This document shows, in pieces, positions 9,756-17,664 of a stretch of 26,254 bases of DNA (position 1 is the stretch's first letter; every line of letters starts with the position of its first letter). The translations under genes and the position numbers were made by a program. The notes under the pieces are model-generated. The model was not told the DNA's origin, searched no databases, and saw nothing but the letters and a program-made list of their open reading frames with translations. The stretch comes from JBCBST01 sp039819115 (GTDB lineage: Bacteria; Bacteroidota; Rhodothermia; Balneolales; Balneolaceae), in NCBI GenBank assembly GCA_039819115.1, contig JBCBST010000038.1, positions 1 to 26,254 of the forward strand, read 5' to 3'.

Positions 9756-12104
9756 ATGCTAAAAAACTATATTAAAACCGCATTCCGAAGCTTTACCCGC
9801 TATAAAAGCTCCTTTTTTATCAATGTATTGGGATTGTCTATTGGTCTTACCTGTAGCTTCCTCATCGTACTATGGGTTCAGGATGAGCTAAAGGTGAATC
9901 GATATCACGCCAATGTGGAACAGATTTACCAAATCATGGAACACCAGGTATACACCAACGAGGTGCTCACACGATCAAATACACCGGGAATACTGGGTAG
10001 AAATCTGAAGGTGGATTTTCCTGAGTTTGAATATGCTTCCAACTATACCTGGGGTTTTCAACATGTGTTCACCAAAGACAATGAAACCCACCGGGAAACT
10101 GGAGTATTCGTCGAGAACGATTTCTACAAGATCCTGGACATTGATTTGATCTATGGGAAAAGAGACGAGCTTCTCACGTCTCCCAATACCGTTGTACTGT
10201 CTGAGACCATGGCAAAAAAATACTTCGGCGATCGGAATCCGGTGGGTGAAGGGATCACCTTAAATAACGATACAGAGTTAACGGTTACGGGTGTGCAAAG
10301 AGATATGCCTGCCTATTCCACGTTTCAGTTCGAATATGCCTTGCGGTATGATGACTGGCTATCCGAAACACCCTGGGCGAATGAATGGGGAAACAACGGG
10401 CCGCGAACGATCAGCACGTTAAAAGCCGGTACAGCGATTCCCGAACTCAATGAAAAGCTGAGAGACTATGTAAAAACGAAGACGGACGATACCATCGTGG
10501 AACTCTTTGTATATCCTTTTGCCGATCTGTATCTGAAGGGAGATTTTGAAAACAGAGTACAGTCGGGGGGCCGTATTGAATATGTGCGGTTATTCATCAT
10601 CATCGCCATTTTCATTTTGCTTATTGCATGCATCAACTTCATGAATTTGAGCACCGCAAAAGCTTCAAAACGATCCAAAGAAGTTGGTATTCGAAAATCG
10701 ATCGGAGCCAGTAAAGAATCGCTAATCGGACAGTTCATTGGTGAATCGATGATCATCACCATCTTCGCATTGTTTATCTCCATAGCATTGGTCGAGTTCT
10801 TTCTGCCCATGTTCAATACTCTGACCGATAAATCAATTTCTATTGACTATGGTAACCCTATTCTAGTCTCTGTATTTCTGGGTATGGTGCTCCTCACGGG
10901 TTTTGTATCAGGAAGTTACCCTGCCTTTTTCCTCTCTTCCATGCAGGCTATTCAAACCCTCAAAGGTTCCATGAAGTCATCCTGGAAAGAGGCATTTGCC
11001 AGAAAAGGATTGGTCGTATTCCAGGTAAGTTTGTCCATCATATTAATCGTTTCCAGTGTAGCTATTTACAATCAAATTCAATTCATCCAAAACGGAAACC
11101 TCGGCTACAAAAAAGATAATCTCATTTATTTCGATACCGAAGATGAAGTTGGAGAACAATGGGAAACCGTGAAGGGACAACTTGAAAAGATTCCGGGAGT
11201 AGTAAGCGTAGCCAGATCAAATCATCCCTTTTTGGGTCAAAACAGTAGCACGACGGGGCTGGACTGGCCGGGAAAACAATCCGATGCCAGAATCGAGTTT
11301 GAGTTTTTCGGGGTGGAATACGGATTGATTGAAACCGTAGGAATGGAACTCGTTGAAGGACGGGCGTTTTCTACTGAGTTTGGATCCGATTCAACCAAGA
11401 TCATTTTAAATGAAACCGCTGTAAAGGTGATGGGACTGGAAAATCCGATCGGTGAAACCATTACCCTGTGGGACGAAGACTACGAGATTATTGGTATTAC
11501 GGAAGACGTACATTTCCAAAGCTTCAGAACACAGGTAGGCCCATCGTTTTTCAGGTTGATCGATTGGAACTGGAGAGCTTTTGCCCGTATTGAGTCGAAT
11601 GATATTTCGAATACGCTGGCTCAGATTGAAGACGTGTACAAACAATTCAACCGGGAATACCCGTTCGAATACCGATTTATGAATCAGGATTATGCGAACA
11701 TGTACCGTGCAGAAATGAGGGTGGGTGCACTTTCCCGGTACTTTGCCATCATCGCCATTTTCATTTCCTGCCTGGGTCTGTTTGGATTATCGGCGTTCAC
11801 CGCTGAACAACGTGCCAAAGAAATTGGAGTCCGGAAAATACTGGGCGCCTCTATGCGCAGCCTGGTTGTTCTGCTTTCTACCGACTATACCAAACTGGTA
11901 CTTATTGCTATTGCCATATCTACCCCGATATCGTGGTACCTCATGAACTTATGGATGGCCGATTTTGCCTATAAAGCCGGCGTTAACTGGTGGATATTTC
12001 TCATATCGGGATGTGCGGCCTTATGCATTACCTGGTTAACGGTAAGCTTCCAGTCTCTGAAAGCAGCCATTGTCAATCCCGTTAACAGCCTAAAAACCGA
12101 ATAA
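9756..12104 (+). CDS. Duplicated FtsX/MacB-type ABC transporter permease (array copy 6, trio member 3)
   Basis: This 782-residue copy is nearly collinear with the copy at 7399: same length, same TM layout, coupling motifs KEVGIRKSIGAS and KEIGVRKILGAS. DNA identity is high in places. The 35 bases at 11751-11785 repeat 9394-9428 exactly, in the TM6 region, which points to a recent duplication or gene conversion. The hallmark after TM1 reads KVNRYH...IYQI and so lacks the SFDR core. The second periplasmic domain differs most from its sisters around residues 490-519. The upstream spacer GTGAACCC follows a TAA stop, giving only a weak SD-like GTGA. Probably in the same transcript as the rest of the array; substrate unknown. 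Confidence 0.93.
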   Translation: MLKNYIKTAFRSFTRYKSSFFINVLGLSIGLTCSFLIVLWVQDELKVNRYHANVEQIYQIMEHQVYTNEVLTRSNTPGILGRNLKVDFPEFEYASNYTWGFQHVFTKDNETHRETGVFVENDFYKILDIDLIYGKRDELLTSPNTVVLSETMAKKYFGDRNPVGEGITLNNDTELTVTGVQRDMPAYSTFQFEYALRYDDWLSETPWANEWGNNGPRTISTLKAGTAIPELNEKLRDYVKTKTDDTIVELFVYPFADLYLKGDFENRVQSGGRIEYVRLFIIIAIFILLIACINFMNLSTAKASKRSKEVGIRKSIGASKESLIGQFIGESMIITIFALFISIALVEFFLPMFNTLTDKSISIDYGNPILVSVFLGMVLLTGFVSGSYPAFFLSSMQAIQTLKGSMKSSWKEAFARKGLVVFQVSLSIILIVSSVAIYNQIQFIQNGNLGYKKDNLIYFDTEDEVGEQWETVKGQLEKIPGVVSVARSNHPFLGQNSSTTGLDWPGKQSDARIEFEFFGVEYGLIETVGMELVEGRAFSTEFGSDSTKIILNETAVKVMGLENPIGETITLWDEDYEIIGITEDVHFQSFRTQVGPSFFRLIDWNWRAFARIESNDISNTLAQIEDVYKQFNREYPFEYRFMNQDYANMYRAEMRVGALSRYFAIIAIFISCLGLFGLSAFTAEQRAKEIGVRKILGASMRSLVVLLSTDYTKLVLIAIAISTPISWYLMNLWMADFAYKAGVNWWIFLISGCAALCITWLTVSFQSLKAAIVNPVNSLKTE

Positions 12105-12112
12105 CCGACCTC

Positions 12113-14518
12113 ATGCTGAAGAACTATCTGAAAATTGCCTTTCGCAACCTGATTAAAAATAAGAGTCATACGCTCATTAATCTGAGTGGACTAACCCTGG
12201 GGATAACGTGTGCAATCGTCGTTTTCCTGGTCATTCAATTTGATCTAAGCTTCGATACCTGGCATGCGAATAACGACCGGGTATATCGTGTAGTGCGGTT
12301 AGATACCGAATTCGGAGCTGAAGACTACAATCGCGGCGGTCCTTATCCTATGGCCGAAGCACTCAGAAACGATATGACGGGAGTAGAAACAGCCGTCCTC
12401 ATCCATAATAACTTCAGCACACCGGTATTCACCTCTCCCGAAGAAGGCACTGCAGATAAGTTTACAGAATCGAGTGTAGCCCTGGTTGATCCTGACTACT
12501 TCCAGCTTTTTGATTACACCTGGCTGGCCGGAAATGAAGCCACGGCCATTGATCAGCCAAACAGTGTGGTTATTACTAAAAGCTTTGCCGAGCGCCTGTT
12601 TGGATCGGTTGATGTGATCGGTAACAGCATAACCATGAATGTGGGCAGAATGATTGATTTGCAGGTTACCGGGGTGGTAACAGATCCACCGGTTAATAGT
12701 GATTTTCCTTTCCAGGTACTGTTATCTCTGATGTCAGCCTCCCGTGACGGAGATACCTTCGAAAGTACATCGTGGGGAAGCCAGTCGACGGCTTATCAAA
12801 CCTATGTGTTATTAGAGCCCGGAGTAAAAGCGGAAGAAATTAACGCTCAATTCGACGATCTGATTACCAAATACCGGGATGAAGAACGTGCTGCGGTACT
12901 CGAGTACTTCCTTCAGCCGTTATCAACCATTCATTTCGATTCCCGTTTCGATACCTATAACAACCGGGTAATTGAGAAAAGCGCCCTTTGGACGCTGGGT
13001 ATCATCGGGTTTCTGTTGGTGCTTGCGGCTTGTATTAACTTCATTAACCTGAATACCGCATTAGCGGTAAGGCGCTCTAAGGAAGTGGGACTCCGAAAGA
13101 CCTTGGGAGGTACAAAGAACCAGCTCATCATTCATTTCCTTATCGAAACCGGCATCATTACGTTTTTATCCATGTTGATCGCAATAGGGACAACGGAGAT
13201 CGCTCTTCGGTTCCTGGAACCCGTTTTTGGTTTTGAGCTTCAACTCAATCTTATTCAAAACCCGATGTTGCTCTTGTTCCTGATCGGCATTTTCCTGGTT
13301 ACCACCCTTATGGCCGGGTTCTATCCCGCCTATTACCTGGCCCGGTTTAGCCCCATGGAAGCCATCCGGAATACCCTGAATGCCTCTTTTAACTCCGGGC
13401 TATCCCTTAGAAGAGGATTAATCATCAGCCAGTTTACCATTACCCAGGCCCTGGTTATTTGTACCGTTATTATCTCCACACAAACCCGGTTTTTTCAAAA
13501 CAGGAATCTGGGATATAACCGGGATTCTATCCTGGAGATAAATATCGCAATGGATGATAAACAGGTACTGGATCCCTTTAAGCAAGAGCTGCTTTCTCAA
13601 AGCGCCATTCGCTCGGTAACCTTTTCAAACTCCGGGTCAACGAGTGGTAGTATCTGGGGGGGCAATTATTTCTTTATAGAAGATACCACCCGTGTAGAAG
13701 GAGGTGCACAGATTAAATTTGGGGATGAAGATTATGTCAGTACCTATGAACTTCAACTGTTAGCCGGATCAAACTACCGGGCCTCAGATACCACCAATGC
13801 ATACATCGTGAATGAGTCGTTCGCAAAAGAAGTAGGCTACACGGATGCTTATAATGAGATTCTGGGAAAAGAAATCGAGTTTTGGGGAAATACAGCACCT
13901 GTTGTTGGAGTGGTAAAAGATTTTAACACCCAATCCTTACATGCCGACCTGAGTCCCGTACTTATTGCAGCCGAGCGAAATTATCGCGTTGCCAGCATTA
14001 AAATCAGCGCCGGCCAGACCAGCGAAGCTATAACGCTTATTGAGGGAGCGTTTAACAAGTACTTCCCGTCATATGTGTTTGACTACCTCTTTTTAGATGA
14101 ACGTATACAAAATTTGTATGAGGATGAGCAGCGTACCGAGCATATCATGAACATCTTCACCTTTATTGCCATTGCCATTGGCGCGTTGGGTTTAATCGGC
14201 CTGGTTTCATATATGGCAAACACGAAAACGAAAGAGATCGGGGTCAGAAAAGTGTTGGGAGCTTCGGTAGGAAGTATTCTGACCATCTTCGGAAAAGAGA
14301 TTATTATTCTTACGAGTATCTCATTTTTCATAGCGGCTCCCATTGCATGGTACGCCATGAATGGCTGGCTCTCTAACTTTGCCTACAAAATTCCGCTGGG
14401 ACCTTCTGTTTTCATTCTTGCCTTTGCGGGAACCATAAGCCTGGCATTACTTACGATTGCACATCGGGCTATCCGGGCCGCGTTTACGAACCCGATAACC
14501 AGTCTTAAAACCGAATAG
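12113..14518 (+). CDS. Duplicated FtsX/MacB-type ABC transporter permease (array copy 7, pair member 1)
   Basis: This 801-residue permease belongs to a second subfamily shared with the next gene. TM1 is about 20-42, followed by DLSFDTWH...RVYRV at 44-60. The first periplasmic domain runs to about 288, TM2 is about 292-313, and the coupling motif KEVGLRKTLGGT is at 323-334. TM3-TM5, a second periplasmic domain, TM6, KEIGVRKVLGAS and two final TMs follow. The first 40 residues match the next copy at 33 of 40 positions. A distinctive Gly/Ser/Asn-rich patch (SNSGST, then WGGNY) lies in the second periplasmic domain and is shared only with the next copy. The spacer CCGACCTC has no SD match. Substrate is unknown. 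Confidence 0.93.
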   Translation: MLKNYLKIAFRNLIKNKSHTLINLSGLTLGITCAIVVFLVIQFDLSFDTWHANNDRVYRVVRLDTEFGAEDYNRGGPYPMAEALRNDMTGVETAVLIHNNFSTPVFTSPEEGTADKFTESSVALVDPDYFQLFDYTWLAGNEATAIDQPNSVVITKSFAERLFGSVDVIGNSITMNVGRMIDLQVTGVVTDPPVNSDFPFQVLLSLMSASRDGDTFESTSWGSQSTAYQTYVLLEPGVKAEEINAQFDDLITKYRDEERAAVLEYFLQPLSTIHFDSRFDTYNNRVIEKSALWTLGIIGFLLVLAACINFINLNTALAVRRSKEVGLRKTLGGTKNQLIIHFLIETGIITFLSMLIAIGTTEIALRFLEPVFGFELQLNLIQNPMLLLFLIGIFLVTTLMAGFYPAYYLARFSPMEAIRNTLNASFNSGLSLRRGLIISQFTITQALVICTVIISTQTRFFQNRNLGYNRDSILEINIAMDDKQVLDPFKQELLSQSAIRSVTFSNSGSTSGSIWGGNYFFIEDTTRVEGGAQIKFGDEDYVSTYELQLLAGSNYRASDTTNAYIVNESFAKEVGYTDAYNEILGKEIEFWGNTAPVVGVVKDFNTQSLHADLSPVLIAAERNYRVASIKISAGQTSEAITLIEGAFNKYFPSYVFDYLFLDERIQNLYEDEQRTEHIMNIFTFIAIAIGALGLIGLVSYMANTKTKEIGVRKVLGASVGSILTIFGKEIIILTSISFFIAAPIAWYAMNGWLSNFAYKIPLGPSVFILAFAGTISLALLTIAHRAIRAAFTNPITSLKTE

Positions 14519-14526
14519 GTGAACCC

Positions 14527-16935
14527 ATGCTGAAGAACTATTTCAAAATTGCCTTCCGCAATCTCATCAAAAACAGAAGCCATACCCTTATCAATATCGG
14601 GGGGCTATCACTCGGAATTACCTGTGCAGTTATTGTCTTTTTGGTGATCCAATACGATTTAAGCTTTGATACCTGGCACCAAAACAAGGATCGTGTATAC
14701 CGTGTGGTTCGATACGAAACGGACTTTGGTAATGAAGATTACGACCGTGGAGGACCTTATCTGCTTGCCGAAGGAATACGTTCGGGCATAGACGGAGTAG
14801 AAACTACGGTTTTGGTTAATACCAACTTCGGCGCACCTGTATTCACTCTCCCTGAAGCCAGCCAGACCAATAAGTTTTCGGAAGGAAATACAGCGATGGC
14901 TGATCCCGGCTACTTCAGGCTTTTTGATTATCGATGGCTCAGCGGCAACCCGGATAACGCACTTGAAGATCCTAATACGGTTGTTATTACCCGGCGCTTT
15001 GCAAACCGCGTGTTCGGCACTACCGATGTGCTGGGGAAAGAACTGGTAATGAATACCGGTGAACCTATCGATTTAGTAGTGACAGGAGTCGTGGAAGATC
15101 CTCCGGCCAACTCAGACTATCCTTTTCTCGTGATTGGGTCTTCTTCTTCGGTGTCCAGAAATGGCACGGAGTTTGGCATTGATAACTGGGGAAGTAACAG
15201 CAGTTCCTGGCAAACCTATGTCTTGCTTAATGAGGGAGTAACAAAAGATCATATCGATGCTCAGTTTGATGATTTAATCACAAAGCACAGAGGTGCTGAA
15301 ACCGCTGAAGTACTCGATTTTTTCTTACAGCCTATGCAGGCGATTCATTTCGACTCCCGTTTCGATACCTATAACGGTCGGGTGGTAGAACAACAAACCT
15401 TATGGACCCTGGCAATCATTGGCTTTCTTCTGATTCTGGCCGCCTGCATCAATTTTATAAATCTTAATACGGCATTAGCCGTACGGCGCTCGAAAGAAGT
15501 CGGGCTCAGAAAAACATTAGGAGGCACGCGGTCTCAGTTGATCGTGCACTTTTTATCAGAAACGGCGGTCATCACGTTTATTTCTCTTCTTATTGCAGTT
15601 GGTGCTACCGAATTTTCTCTTCGGTTTATCGAACCGATTCTGGGTTTCACGCTGCCAACAGGTGTATTTAACAACACGGCATTGATCCTCTTTTTGATTG
15701 GTGTGTTTCTACTTACCACCCTGATGGCCGGGCTTTATCCGGCGTATTATCTTTCCCGGTTTAACCCGATTAAAGCCATAAAAAATAATCTATCGGCATC
15801 CTATACCTCTGGTTTATCCTTGCGCAGGGGGCTCATTGTAACTCAATTTGCTATTACCCAGGCATTGGTTATTTGCACACTCATTATTGCTAATCAGACC
15901 CGATTCTTCAAATCGGAAGACCTTGGAATTCAAAAAGAAGCTCTTGTCGAAGTATCCATCCCATACGACGATAAAGCAACACTGGATACGTTTAAGCAGC
16001 AGTTAGTCCGCTCCAATTCCATTCATTCCGTTACATTCTCGAACTCGGGATCCACCAACGGTAATGTGTGGGGAGGGAACTATTACTTCATCGATGATAC
16101 CCTGAAAACTGAAAATGGAGCAGAGGTTAAGTTTGGAGACGAAGACTATGTTTCAACCTATGGACTCACCCTACTGGCCGGTACAAACTATCGCCCTTCC
16201 GATACCACCAATGCCTATCTGGTTAATGAATCATTTGCCAGGCAGGTGGGATATGGCGATCGTTATACGGAACTGCTCGGAAAAGAAGTTCGGTTTTGGG
16301 GGAAGCAAGCCTCTATTGTAGGAGTGGTCAAAGATTTTAATACCCAATCACTCCATACGCAGCTTGCCCCGGTTGTCATCACCCCGGAACGCAACTATAC
16401 CTTATCCGGAATCAAAATTAATACTGCTCAAACTTCAGAAGCCATCGAACTTCTGGAAGCAACCTTTAACGAGCACTTCCCCGACCATGTAGCGGATTAT
16501 GAGTTTTTAGATGAGCGTATTGCATCCATGTATGAAGATGAAGAACGCACCAGAAAAATAATGAATGTGTTTACCGGTATAGCAATCCTCATAGGAGCAT
16601 TGGGTTTAATTGGTCTCATTTCATACATGGCAACTACAAAAACGAAAGAAATTGGGGTCAGAAAAGTACTGGGAGCCTCCATGGGGAGTATTCTTACAAT
16701 CTTTGGAAAAGAGATTATCGTTCTTACCAGTATCTCTTTCTTTATAGCTGCACCTGTTGCATGGTACGTTATGAATGGCTGGCTTTCTAACTTTGCCTAC
16801 AAAATACCGTTAAGCCCCACTGTATTTTTGCTTTCTTTTTTGTGTACCCTGTTACTGGCATTTATCACCGTTGCATACCGGTCCATCAAGGCAGCACTAT
16901 CTAATCCAATCATTAGCTTAAAAACGGAACAATAG
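14527..16935 (+). CDS. Duplicated FtsX/MacB-type ABC transporter permease (array copy 8, pair member 2)
   Basis: This 802-residue sister of the copy at 12113 is the last permease of the array. It has DLSFDTWH...RVYRV after TM1, coupling motifs KEVGLRKTLGGT and KEIGVRKVLGAS, and the SNSGST/WGGNY patch in the second periplasmic domain. It ends SLKTEQ, one residue beyond the usual SLKTE. AGGTGA at 14517-14522 overlaps the upstream TAG and serves as SD. The ATPase gene starts only 5 bases after its stop, the tightest junction in the array. That makes a functional pairing between this copy and the ATPase the most secure of the eight, but position alone does not exclude the ATPase serving all copies. 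Confidence 0.93.
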   Translation: MLKNYFKIAFRNLIKNRSHTLINIGGLSLGITCAVIVFLVIQYDLSFDTWHQNKDRVYRVVRYETDFGNEDYDRGGPYLLAEGIRSGIDGVETTVLVNTNFGAPVFTLPEASQTNKFSEGNTAMADPGYFRLFDYRWLSGNPDNALEDPNTVVITRRFANRVFGTTDVLGKELVMNTGEPIDLVVTGVVEDPPANSDYPFLVIGSSSSVSRNGTEFGIDNWGSNSSSWQTYVLLNEGVTKDHIDAQFDDLITKHRGAETAEVLDFFLQPMQAIHFDSRFDTYNGRVVEQQTLWTLAIIGFLLILAACINFINLNTALAVRRSKEVGLRKTLGGTRSQLIVHFLSETAVITFISLLIAVGATEFSLRFIEPILGFTLPTGVFNNTALILFLIGVFLLTTLMAGLYPAYYLSRFNPIKAIKNNLSASYTSGLSLRRGLIVTQFAITQALVICTLIIANQTRFFKSEDLGIQKEALVEVSIPYDDKATLDTFKQQLVRSNSIHSVTFSNSGSTNGNVWGGNYYFIDDTLKTENGAEVKFGDEDYVSTYGLTLLAGTNYRPSDTTNAYLVNESFARQVGYGDRYTELLGKEVRFWGKQASIVGVVKDFNTQSLHTQLAPVVITPERNYTLSGIKINTAQTSEAIELLEATFNEHFPDHVADYEFLDERIASMYEDEERTRKIMNVFTGIAILIGALGLIGLISYMATTKTKEIGVRKVLGASMGSILTIFGKEIIVLTSISFFIAAPVAWYVMNGWLSNFAYKIPLSPTVFLLSFLCTLLLAFITVAYRSIKAALSNPIISLKTEQ

Positions 16936-16940
16936 GTTTT

Positions 16941-17621
16941 ATGATCAAACTAAGAGATGTAGACAAAAGCATTCATCATAAATTACAGCGCACCTTCATA
17001 CTCAAGGGTATAGACCTGGATGTACAGGAAGGAGAATTCATCAGCATAATGGGACCCAGCGGATCCGGAAAGAGCACCTTGCTCAATATTCTTGGGTTTC
17101 TGGATGGTGATTTTGATGGCGAGTATCATTTTCTGGATGAACCGGCCCACCGTCTAAGCGAACGCAAAAAAACCGAATACCATAAAACCCATATCGGGTT
17201 TGTGTTTCAGGCCTACCACCTGATTGATGAACTGACGGTATACGAAAACATTGAAATGCCTCTGTTGTACCGTAAAGTGAAAGGAAAGGAACGCAAAGGA
17301 CTGGTTGCCGACATGCTGGACCGATTTAACCTGGTTGCAAAAAAAGATCTTTTCCCCGAGCAACTTTCCGGAGGACAGCAACAGGTTGTGGGCGTTGCCC
17401 GTGCCTTAATCGGCAAACCAAAACTAATCCTGGCTGACGAACCCACCGGCAATCTTCATTCCAAACAAAGTCATGAAATCATGAAGCTGTTTAAGGCATT
17501 AAATGATGATGACGGAGTAACTATTATTCAGGTTACCCATTCGGAAGAAATGGCCGCTTACGGCGACCGGGTCGTGCATCTGGCCGATGGGAGCGTTGTT
17601 GAGCAAAATCCGTACGGATAA
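16941..17621 (+). CDS. ABC transporter ATP-binding protein, LolD/MacB-like
   Basis: This 226-residue cytoplasmic ATPase has all core motifs: Walker A GPSGSGKST (38-46), Q-loop Gln90 in FVFQ, signature LSGGQQQ (142-148), Walker B LILADEP (162-168) with catalytic Glu167, and H-loop His200. It is the only ATPase in the window, 5 bases after the eighth permease. By analogy with MacB and LolCDE, a dimer would bind the coupling helices (E(V/I)GxRK) and power the transporter. Two residues depart from the common family sequence: the D-loop reads GNLHSKQ with His173 where Asp is usual, and the signature is followed by VVGVARAL instead of RVAIARAL. From memory, both variants occur in Bacteroidota homologues, so they are probably family traits. 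Length is normal for this class. Confidence 0.95.
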   Translation: MIKLRDVDKSIHHKLQRTFILKGIDLDVQEGEFISIMGPSGSGKSTLLNILGFLDGDFDGEYHFLDEPAHRLSERKKTEYHKTHIGFVFQAYHLIDELTVYENIEMPLLYRKVKGKERKGLVADMLDRFNLVAKKDLFPEQLSGGQQQVVGVARALIGKPKLILADEPTGNLHSKQSHEIMKLFKALNDDDGVTIIQVTHSEEMAAYGDRVVHLADGSVVEQNPYG

Positions 17622-17664
17622 CTGAGAAGCATCATTCCTTTTCGTACCTTCTGGGTGAATCAAG

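Larger units (their letters stand above)
1..16935 (+). repeat. Tandem array of at least eight paralogous permease genes
   Basis: Seven complete genes and one partial gene of about 2.35-2.41 kb each lie head to tail with spacers of 8, 8, 9, 8, 8, 8 and 8 bases. Subfamilies are adjacent: copies at 5039, 7399 and 9756 are close relatives, as are 12113 and 14527, while the first three are more diverged. A block such as 9394-9428 recurs exactly at 11751-11785. The pattern is what stepwise tandem duplication of a gene-plus-spacer unit would leave. Confidence 0.85.
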
